From assembly GCA_907164885.2 (NCBI GenBank), contig OU015495.1, positions 103,844,622 to 103,908,621 on the forward strand: 64,000 nucleotides of DNA, written 5' to 3'. The notes below the pieces were generated by a model that did no database searches, was not told the origin of the DNA, and saw nothing but the letters and a program-made list of their open reading frames with translations. Made by a program: the position numbers and the translations under genes. Positions 53,726 to 64,000 of the stretch are shown one piece after another (within the stretch, counting starts at the first letter, position 1; each line of letters starts with the position of its first letter). Source of the stretch: Dolomedes plantarius (Eukaryota > Arthropoda > Arachnida > Araneae > Dolomedidae).

Positions 53726-54650
53726 CCTCTTAATGGCCGTTCTTACAAAGGGGTATGAAATTTCCCGTTCTAAAGGGAGAATCGGAAAAGTGGGCCCCGT
53801 AAGCTAACGGTTAATATAAAAATGCAGTGGCTGTGCTCGGATTTATGTTTATAATTGCCGTAGACTTGCATACCTCGTGAATTTAGCTGATGCGTCACCG
53901 AATGATACTGTGTATGGAATACGCAAATCTGTTTTTATGGCATTTTTTCTTCAAAGTACTTCTTTTGTTTTTTCCACGCTCGTGGCACGTATCGGGGACC
54001 AAACATCTCCATGCGAAGATGAGTTTGAAGAACTCAGAATGTTTAATTATCATTTTTTAAATTTACTTTATTTTGTTTTGAAGTGTTTCCGTGGGGAATA
54101 AATTTTTTAGATAGAATATTACCGCCATAAATTTCAACTATAAATTTCTTCTTCAATAGCATTTGAACGAATTTTCATAGGATGAAATGTTGATTTTGGG
54201 CTCTTCAAAACTACGGCACTAACGGCTATGTGACTCTTTTTTTTCCAAATGGAAAAAGGTAAAAGGTGGTCCAGCAACTAGAGTTTGTGGAAGCTCATAC
54301 TCTAGAATATAGAAATGCTGTGGTAATTAATCGTGGATGTGTGTATGTACCCGTCATTTAACAAAATGCTGCATAAAAGATGATCAGTTTAATTTATGTG
54401 TAAAATACTAAAACTCTCATTTAATTTAAAAATCAATACAGCAAAAATAGGACACGATAGAACTATAAATGTCAGATTAAAGTACCTCTGATATGAATAG
54501 TAATAGAATAAAAACAAGTATATTTAAAATCAGAGTGGCTAGCGGAATTGTAGTTAGTTTTAAGACTGTACTAGTAGTTTTGATGATTTACCATTTGGCA
54601 GTAATTTAGGTTTACTTTGATTTTTGACGAAGGACCAATAAAAAGATGTG
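53725..54650. other. Unassigned part of the block inserted in copy 2
   Basis: About 0.9 kb without recognised motifs. A 74-codon frame at 53877-54101 has no family features. Confidence 0.4.
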
Positions 54651-55435
54651 TATTTATAATACTGATCACCTTTATCAAAAAGAAGAAAGAAAATTGCTAT
54701 GGCAAGAAAATGTCTCCCAAAGTGATAAATACAGGAGCGGTATTCATCAGAACCACTGTCATTTTTTATCGTACTTTGCCTATTATAGAACTCTAAACGA
54801 AAGATTGATCCATTTGAAATTTCTCTGCTACTGTCTGTCATCTGAAAGAAGATTCTTTGTAACAAAATTATTTTATTTGAGAAATAAGATGTAAACTCGG
54901 GTAATTTGGCTCTTAGTGAAGGATTAAAAAAAAGGAAAATGATGGAGTGATTTCGAAGGATGGAAAATCAACCAAATATTTTATCAAAAGCACTCTTAGT
55001 CCGGCTCGGACACGTTATGAAGGAAAATAGGAATAGTAATCAGTTACGACTCTTGAATTACCAATCACATGAAAAATGAAATATTTAATTGCGATACCTC
55101 TGAATAAGCTTTCACCATGGTGTAATATAGAATGGTTAAAGTAGTATCGAATATAAATTGTGAAAGACCCAAATGGTTGTGTGTAGTTTAGCATGCTTTA
55201 AATTTTGAATCAGTATTTTGATTGCTTTTTTAAAGTATAACATTATATTATAATATAAAAGCATAACATTACCTATAATAATTCAATGAAGTGAAGGTCT
55301 ATAAGAAGATGACATATCGTTTTATTTGATATATTGCTGGCGATAGTGCAATAGATTTCACCGAGAAATTCCAGGTATTTAAACAACTTGAAAAAAATTT
55401 CAGGTAGCTTATCGTTACTTATCGTTGCTTACCTC

Positions 55436-55512
55436 TTTTGTATGTATATATGTATGTGTTATGTATATATGTATCTATATATATGTACGTAAATATATAT
55501 ATATATATATAC
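55436..55512. repeat. TATG/TA-rich microsatellite
   Basis: Degenerate TATGTA repeats passing into pure TA. Confidence 0.85.
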
Positions 55513-56315
55513 ACATATGTCAAAATTTTGTCGCACTTTGGTACTTTTCTGTTTAACTGTTTACTGCTTGTCCAAGCGATACAGACTGGGTTTGGCATGC
55601 TGCCAAAATTATAACTCGCGATGTACGGGCGGACAGTATTAGCGTCTGAAATTTTGCTTTCCGGAGGTCCGTTATGGAGGAACGTTATCTTGCGTTAAAA
55701 TTAGTTAATTATTTAAAGCCAGATTCACGGGTGTTGAAAGACGCTGGTTGACTTTATCAGACACTAATATAAAAATTATTACGTGAGTCTAATAAATTAT
55801 AGAGATAGGAAACTTAACGGAAAATGTTGAAATTTTGACCTTTTTCAACAAAAAAACGTGATTATGAATTTAACACTGTGTCCCTCGTGTTTAAATATTG
55901 ATATGAAGGACGCATATAGACCGCAGATTTGATTTAATTAATACTAATTAATTAATATTAAAGTGTCACGATTTTGTTTAAAATAGCATAACTTTAAAGA
56001 ATCTATTTTTGTTTATATGTATGATGACACGCCTTTTTCGTGTTAAAAAATTTATTTTTAATATTTATTCATGGATACCAATAAGGATTTTCTTTGGATT
56101 AATGAAACCTTGACAAAGTGTGATTTTGCAGCCTAGGGCTCTAATTAGTGAGCACTTTCATGAATTCAGGATCACAATGACGTTCTGAAATGAGTTCGTT
56201 CGGGAAGGGCGAAAGCAGCGAAAAGAAATTATTCTGTGATGGTAGAAAGCATCTGCATATTTTCAAATGAGAACTGAGTTTAAAATGCGATATTTGAAAC
56301 AAAACTACTGTAGAA

Positions 56316-56785
56316 CAGGGATACTCAAACTGCGGTCCTCCAAGCTTTTATGTGTGACCCGAAACACTCACACTGATTAACAGGCAGATGCTTTTGTAGG
56401 CATAATTCTGGAAATGAGTGCCTGAAAAATACAAAAGTGTCCAAAAATGTGCCACCTGCTGCTCACGCTGTTTGCATGAACGTATCTTTTTAAATCATCC
56501 AATTCCAAAATGAAATATGCGAAGAAAATATATAGAAATCGGCTTACTGATTCTTACCTCGATGACGTATTGAGCAAGTGTAAACCTGATATGTCTAAAA
56601 TAGTCAAAAGTTTGCCTCAACTTGGCGTTGAGGTCAGGGACCAACTCTAGCCCACAGTAGTTAATATACGGCTATTGAAATTAATAAAACACCTCAAAAT
56701 GCATGGGATTTTATCATCCATCTCCAGAAATCAGCTTAAATGGTCATTTGGTGGAATATTGGTCATATGTTTCTTTGGTATATAG

Positions 56786-56853
<68 letters not shown>

Positions 56854-59297
56854 AAATAAAATGTATATGAACAGAAGTTTTTTTAGCTTTATTACCTGCA
56901 TACGAATACTTCCATATACTCGCAGTAGATGTTACCATTTTAATTTATTCGTCCCTTGACTGTCTAAGCTTCTAAAATTCCAAAATAAAATCAAACTAAT
57001 GCCGTGAAAGTCCTTTGATTATATCTTAAACAATCAATTATAGCTTCAAGAAGGCGCTAATTAATTCCCTACTCTAATTAATCAATTATTAATATCATCG
57101 AAAGTATCGACTGCCTTGGACAGGTTTTGCAGATTGAAGGTCCTCGTAGTTTCCAGAAGGTAGCATAAAGGAGTTACGTTCCGATAGTGAATGGGATATC
57201 AAGAGGTCACCACTCTGTAAAATTAGCTGATTATATGAGGTCAGTCAACTTGTTCGTTCGTTCGTTGCAACCTTTACCGCAAGTTGTAATTAGGACTGTG
57301 GAGGCTGAAATTTATCTTGTAATCTTAAAAATAGATAGAGAGCTTCATAATGATACATGTTGGCGATGATCGTTCATACCTTCGGACTTTGCTACAATAA
57401 TTAATAGATCGTTTACATCGCAGTTTTACTAGGGTTTGAATTTACGTTCTTTATTCAGATAGGTTTTTTTTTCATGCTTGTTACAAGAGAAATACAGATA
57501 TTTTCTGTTTGAAATAATTTCATTTTACTTTATTGTCATTTGTTCTTCAAGGGCTAATAATAAGTTCAATAAATTAACATTACACTTTTTGGATAAGAGA
57601 AAACCTCAAACTAATCATTTAAGTTCTTTGAACGGTCCCAGTTAATAATAACTGGTAACTATATGAAATCAAACTTTGGAAAATTCCACAGCAAAGTTGT
57701 AGTGATTTCAGCAGACATTCAGAAGCTTAGGCAAGGGTATTTTTATAAAAATGAAAACTTTGGGAAGTTCTTCAACATATTATAGAGGAAACCCTTTATT
57801 TTCCGCAAGGGTCTTTATGAGAAATCAACTTGCGAAAAAGGAATGAAAATGTGATAGGGGATATTAGTATATCTTAATCTCTATATCACACTGAAATATA
57901 ATGTGCAACTTTTAAATTTAATTTTACAATATTATATATATTCTTTATTTTTATGTAACAATAACATATGACATTTATTCACAAAAACATCTATAGAAAT
58001 ATAAAATGTATAATTTTGAAAATAATGTGTTTATATTTAAGGATTACTTACTCCCTTTTGATTCATATTTTTTTTAATCAGTTTTCTGTTTGCCTCTTTA
58101 AAAAAATTTAATGGCGATCTTTCTTGCTTTTCCAAATCACGCAAAATATTTTTCTGGACTCTGGAAAAATGATTTGCAGAAGTTCTTGAGCCACATCTTC
58201 AGTACTTCTGTGAAATAACAGAATTTTTTTAAACTTCTGAAACGAGCTTGGTTGTAAAAGATGATGAGAAGATTCTTGAATTTCTGTGAATTTCTGGAAA
58301 TTTAAGAATTGCAATAAATTTTTTTAAACTTTTTACGGTGCATAAATTCCGACATTCCTTTTTTTTGATAAATTTTTAATTAAAAATATTGCTTCCTTAT
58401 AATTTTTTATTTTTATTTTCAATTTTAATTAATAAGATCTTTTATTTCAAAAACTAAGAGATTGCCCTGGTTTTGGGGGATAGGGAAGAGTAATTTATTT
58501 CTGTAGTCAATTTTAAGCTACATAAAGCGAAGGCACGTGAATGTCACGTGATTGATTGAGTTATCAGGTTCATTTTTCCTCACTGCCCTAGTGCCAATGT
58601 CTGTAAATTTTCCTTATTGACGGAACCGCAGACATCAAAACATCATTGCCGCAATCGAAATAATCTTGAATTTCATTTAGGGGGATATTCATCGTCAGAA
58701 AAACACCATCTGTTATTCCTTAAGCGTCAAAGGTGTTCTTCGTTTGACATGTTCAAAATTTTCCTTCTTTTGTCATCGAACATTCCTGTTTCCCAAACAC
58801 AGAACTGGACACGAGCTGCAGTGACGCTCAGTGATGGAGCAAATATTTATATTGCTTTCTGAATGTTAATATTACTGTCAATAACACTTCGTTTTAGCAG
58901 CCTCTACTCTGATTGGAGTAGAGCCGCCCGATTCAGTTCGGAAAACAGACATGAAAGATCTAATTGGTCTTACATTAAAACGAAGACTGTTGGAGGACTT
59001 AGCCGGTAAAAACAGCCATTTTCATTTTCGAAAACAATAATATTTAAAAAAATCCACCTTCCTTTTGCTGTTGAAAGGACAGACATATTTCGCAAACTGT
59101 TCTGGCTCGTGGCACAATCAGACTGCCTTTGCAGGGGAGGGGAATTGTGGAAAATTAACACTGTGATTACGGGATTGTTTCTAGGCCCCCCCTCCCTTGT
59201 GGTTACACCCCTATTTACGTTATTCATTGGAATTATTAGAACTGTTCAATGTTGGTAAAGCTGTCCGTTTGAGAAGCACACAACGCTCTTCTACTAA
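56316..59297. other. Mostly unrecognised DNA
   Basis: Starts with a hAT-like end (CAGGGATACTCAAACTGCGG) whose partner end I could not find. Contains a (TA)n(TG)n(TA)n tract at 56785-56853. Short frames elsewhere lack family motifs. Confidence 0.5.
56785..56853. repeat. (TA)n(TG)n(TA)n microsatellite
   Basis: Compound dinucleotide run of about 69 bases. Confidence 0.95.
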
Positions 59298-59471
59298 GGA
59301 CCTGTTCACATAGTAGTCCGGTAGCGGAAGCGTAAAAGGAAAGATGGCGCCAAGACGGAAATAAACCACTCATAAAAAATTTCATTGCTAATCGTTTGGA
59401 GGTTTGTCATTTGTTAAATATATTTCAATATTTTAACGCTTCCGCTGCCGGACTCCTATGTGAACAGGCCC
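59298..59471. mobile_element. Palindromic MITE, copy 5, with TAA duplication
   Basis: GGACCTGTTCACATAGTAGT at the left, ATGTGAACAGGCCC at the right. TAA immediately flanks both ends (59295-59297, 59472-59474). This copy belongs to the GGTAGCGGAAGCG subfamily with copy 3. The 3-bp TWA duplication and GGGCCTGTTC-like ends would fit a PIF/Harbinger-type MITE. Confidence 0.85.
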
Positions 59472-59639
59472 TAAATATTTCAATTTTTCTTTGCCTTTAG
59501 GATTACAGCGAAGCAGAGCTGTTCCCCATAATTTAGAATTATTCCTCCCCCCCCCCAAATAATTTCAACTTTTCAAAAATTATCTATTTTAGTGATTTTA
59601 GTTTTTTTTTTTTTGGGGGGGGGATCAGAAAAATCATTA

Positions 59640-60214
59640 CAATCAAACCTGTTTTTATACGGTTGATAGGGATCGCACAAAAATTATTCAGAAACTTCAT
59701 AACTAACTATAACAAATAATTTTTCACAACATATTAAAGAAAATTTTTTTAATGCGGTGGAGAGGGACCGCATAAAAAAAGTCTCATTTAGAAAATATGT
59801 CAAAGCTTTACGAAATAGCGAGAAAGGGCTTTCCAAACAAAATAAATAATTAAATTACATATGAAAGCATTTAAAATTTTTTTTTATTTCTCCTTTTAAA
59901 CATGGAGAAATTTTCAAAATGTACACAATTCGATACTAATCGTCGTAGTCCAAAACGCGCATATTCTTGTGATGATCTGGTTTGCAATTACTTTCGTCAC
60001 TTGAAGATATTAGAGTTGATATATTTTTTGTTACCATTTAGTCAGTGATAAATTTTTGTGACGACGGTCGTTTGATCAGCTGCTTGTAAACGTCGCTATA
60101 GCCAGATATACATGATCGAAGCTGTTTTTGGAATTTCGAACTTCTTTCGGAATTGTTATCTATTTTACAAAAATGCTTTTCCAATTTGCTGCAAAGCTGG
60201 ATCCCTGCATAAAT

Positions 60215-60261
<47 letters not shown>

Positions 60262-60326
60262 CAACAAAAAAAAAACGCACACCAAAAAATCGCATTAAAA
60301 AGACCGCACGAAAACAGGTTTGACTG
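59640..60326. mobile_element. Pogo/Tigger-type MITE
   Basis: The left end is CAATCAAACCTGTTTTTATA and the right end the complement of CAGTCAAACCTGTTTTCGTG. TA lies on both sides. 687 bp with no transposase. It holds a (CACG)(CA)n run at 60215-60260. Confidence 0.8.
60215..60260. repeat. (GCAC)n(AC)n microsatellite
   Basis: About 46 bases, inside the pogo-type MITE. Confidence 0.9.
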
Positions 60327-60540
60327 TATTTGCGAATACTACCATATTTTACTTATTTTAGCTTAACGTAAAACACAAATTCTTATGGTTGTAACATCTT
60401 TACATCTTTTTCTGGATAAATTCTCCTTACACCCCTATGTCCTTAAACCAATAAGAGAAATTATGAGGATTTCAAAAATAAAAATGATAATAATAATAAT
60501 AATAAAAATAAAAATAATAATAATAATAACAATTTGTTTC
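60327..60540. other. Spacer with AAT/ATA trinucleotide repeat
   Basis: An (ATA)n/(AAA) run lies at about 60479-60533 immediately before a SINE head. Confidence 0.7.
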
Positions 60541-60727
60541 TGCCGGACGATGGCAAAATGGCTAGGGCGCTGGCATTCGGTACCAGAGTCTATGTGTTCG
60601 AATCCCACTCTTCGCATGGACATTTGTAGCCGTTCGGAATCGGCTTTAAGCAGTAGGTCCCGGTCTAATCAGCCCTCGTGTAGCAAAAATGGACCGTAGC
60701 GCTCCAAACCAAGCCAACCAAACCAAA
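60541..60727 (+). repeat. tRNA-derived SINE, second family
   Basis: A box-like ATGGCTAGGGCGCTGG (60558-60573) and B box GTTCGAATCCC (60596-60606) form a tRNA-like head. The body ends in a CCAAACC/AACC-type tail. Sequence differs from the SINE at 27010. Confidence 0.75.
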
Positions 60728-61237
60728 ACAATTTATTTCTAAAAATATGCCATAGAACGATAATGATTTAATTAGGCGGTAACTGAGCTTTATCTACTTC
60801 ATATGTAATGAAAAAATTAATAACAAACAAATTTTTTGTTACTTTTCCTATAAGTTCGTTAAGCTAATAGAAAGCTAGAGGAAATGCTATCATCGAAAAT
60901 AATAAGTGCCTGAAAATTTGCCATAAAGATACTGCCCAAAACTTCTAAGATATGCTAAAACGTAGGCGACATGCATTTTTAGGTTAAGATTTGTTTCCTC
61001 TTTGTGTTCCTGTCTGTCAGCGAGATAACTGATCAAGGATCAAACGCGGACGTACGAAGCTCGATAACATAAATATCTTGAAGGTCGTGTGATAATCTAC
61101 ATAATATTTCATTTTACTCATGAAGATAGCTTACATTGTATATTTAATATTAGGTATGTAGAGTAAAATTCAGGTTTTTTATTATGATATTATAAAATGG
61201 TGGGAAATTTTATGCGGATTAATTGCAGAATATTATA
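60728..61237. other. No recognisable gene
   Basis: About 500 A+T-rich bases without motifs. Confidence 0.5.
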
Positions 61238-62784
61238 CACTGCTCAAAAAAATTAGGGGAGCAAGCAAAGAAGTTAAGAAAACCGTGCGAAACAGCCACG
61301 TATTGGCATAAAATGGATAGTATAAGCGTATCAATGCGCAATACAGAAAAAAAGACGTAAAAAAATTTGTAATTAAGCTTTAATTCTTTGAAAATCTGGA
61401 AAAAACATGAAAAGATGATTTAGGGCAACAATTTGGTTACATGTAAACAATAAAAAAAGTATTGTTTAGAAATGATGCAAGATTTTTAATATGGCGTGTG
61501 GTCTCCTCGAACAGCTAAGACTGCTGCACACCTGTTTTCCATGGATGATGTTATCGATAAGACTTAGGGGAATACTGTTCCACTCCTCAAGACGTGCAAT
61601 CTCCAAGTCTCGGAGAGTAAAAGGAGGCCTTGGTCTCGCAGCAATGCGTCGTCCGAGCATGTCCCAAACATGCTCGATTGAATTCAGGTCAGGAGAGCAC
61701 GCTGGCCATTCCATACGCTGTATTGTTTCAGCTTCAAGCATGTTCTCCACAAGACGAGCTGTATGCGGTCTGGCATTATCATGCTGGAAAACAAAGGAAT
61801 ATCCAATGGCTGCAGCGTAAGGTATGACATGAGGTCTCAGTATCTCGTCTGCATACCTTCGGGCCGTCAAAGTAACATTCTGAATGATATGCAGGTCCGT
61901 ACGTCCACCTATGCTGATTCCACCCCATACCATAAAACCAGCTCGTCTGTATTGTGACCTTTCACGAACGAATGTGGGGTTATTTTGAGTGCCCCTTTCC
62001 CTCTATACCAAAACACGTCGGGTGTCACACTCCAGACTGAATCGGGACTCGTCTGTAAACAGCACTTGGCTCCAATCATGTTGCTCCCAATCTCGATGTT
62101 CAGCAGCCCATCTTCTTCGGGCCGCACAGTGGCGTGAGGTCAACGGAATGCAGACCATAGGCCTACGTGCATAGAGACCTCCCTGATGAAGCCTATTACG
62201 TACTGTTTGGCTGGACACCCTTCGTCCTGTTGCCAAGAGCAACTGTCTTTGCAGCTGAGTAGCATTGTCTGTTCTGTTTCGACGAGCTGTTAACAGTATA
62301 TACCGGTCATTAGTTGCTGTAGTGGCGCGTGGCCGACCTTGCCTTGGTCGACGTCTAACATTCCCTGTTTCTTGGAATCGATTCCACAGCCTTGCAACGT
62401 CACTTCTGGCGACTCCAACAGCGTCCGGGACACTACGTTGTGTTTGCCCGGATTCAAGTCTGCCTATAATACACCATGCCATGGATTCCGGTAAATCACG
62501 TTGTTGAGACATTTTCAAGTCACCTTTTCTCAAAAAGAATAACTGAGCAATCGAATTTAACAGTTAAGGCAGTGAAACAGACGTTTCTGCAACACCCCGA
62601 TTTCCGCCCTTATGTTCTTTTTCTTGTTTTTGACGTCATGAACTTTGCTTTGCGTATGAAGTTTTCTTCTTCTGTTTCCTGCTAGGCTTTAAATTATGGA
62701 TGATTTATTTTATGTTACTTATCGGTGTAAGTATTTGCATAATTTCGTTAAAACCATGTGCTCCCCTAATTGTTTTGAGCAGTG
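61238..62784 (-). mobile_element. Tc1-type transposon
   Basis: CACTGCTCAAAAAAATTAGG begins the left end and the right end is the complement of CACTGCTCAAAACAATTAGG. TA lies on both sides. 1547 bp, transposase on the minus strand. Confidence 0.92.
61466..62512 (-). pseudogene. Tc1 transposase with frameshifts
   Basis: From ATG at 62512 (MSQQRDLPESMAWCIIGRLE) the frame has the helix-turn-helix region, GRPRATTATNDRYI, and the first Asp in VLFTDESRFSL. Near 62000 and again near 61935 the frame shifts. It resumes with MVWGGISIGGRTDLHII, QHDNARPHTAR (second Asp) and SPDLNSIEHVWD (Glu). All three catalytic residues are present, so only indels and a degraded end inactivate it. Confidence 0.88.
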
Positions 62785-62842
62785 TATATTGTTAATTTTT
62801 ATCTTTCAGTATTTCTATATTTTCTTTCAAAAAACTGGGTTC

Positions 62843-64000
<1,158 letters not shown>

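Larger units (their letters stand above)
47932..56315. repeat. Segmental duplication, copy 2
   Basis: Collinear with 41024-47392. The homology runs 47932-48664 and about 54650-56315. The part between is an inserted block with a Tc1 element, a mariner-like MITE, a Tigger element and microsatellites. The end of homology at CTGTAGAA (56308-56315) is followed by CAGGGATACTCAAACTGCGG, which resembles another hAT end. It retains the empty site for the Helitron of copy 1. Confidence 0.8.

Overview
The window looks like nuclear DNA of an arthropod, most probably an arachnid such as a spider. The base composition is strongly A+T-rich, introns are long, and GT-AG splice sites are visible. The repeat content is Tc1/mariner, Tigger/pogo, hAT and BEL/Pao elements, Helitron-type ends, tRNA-derived SINEs and long (TA)n tracts. 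The lineage below Arthropoda is an inference; nothing here is prokaryotic.

One host gene can be read with confidence: an Xbp1 orthologue on the + strand (coding exons between 9433 and 22874), the bZIP transcription factor of the unfolded-protein response. Six coding exons can be joined. Exon 4 carries a two-hairpin IRE1 target. Removing the 23 nt between 19635 and 19657 shifts the frame into a long acidic activation domain (XBP1s, about 402 aa ending TELFPSLV). The unspliced frame (XBP1u, about 275 aa) also stays open through exons 4, 5 and 6. It encodes a hydrophobic HR2-like stretch and ends in a W-G-x-H-Q-x-x-W-x-P-x-x-N-stop peptide that matches the translational-pausing peptide of vertebrate XBP1u. 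The promoter has a perfect-spacing ERSE (CCAAT-N9-CCACG), which suggests autoregulation. Exon 3 has been tandemly duplicated; the second copy lost its splice donor and now ends in an immediate stop. A possible second host gene (DUF4806-like exons, minus strand, 6.8-7.4 kb) lies upstream.

Layout. 1-6.6 kb: a decayed minus-strand BEL/Pao retrotransposon carrying a hAT MITE and two palindromic MITEs. 6.8-8.1 kb: DUF4806-like exons and a zinc-finger/hAT fragment. 9.3-23 kb: Xbp1, with a nested pair of hAT elements in intron 1, a large inverted-repeat element in intron 2, and the duplicated exon plus a Tigger element in intron 3. 23-41 kb: A+T-rich DNA with SINE pieces, hAT and other MITEs, a mariner relic, a Tc1 element nested in a hAT, and a Helitron-type end. 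41-56 kb: two diverged copies of one segment. Copy 1 holds a Helitron composite whose empty insertion site is preserved in copy 2. Copy 2 holds a block with a Tc1 element, a mariner-like MITE and a Tigger element separated by microsatellites. 56-64 kb: MITEs, a SINE, a Tc1 element and a mariner running off the right edge.

Outside Xbp1 almost all recognisable coding sequence is transposon-derived and broken. The best candidate for an overlooked biological system is the dual-frame Xbp1 mRNA: an RNA-hairpin splice switch combined with a vertebrate-like arrest peptide in an arthropod.
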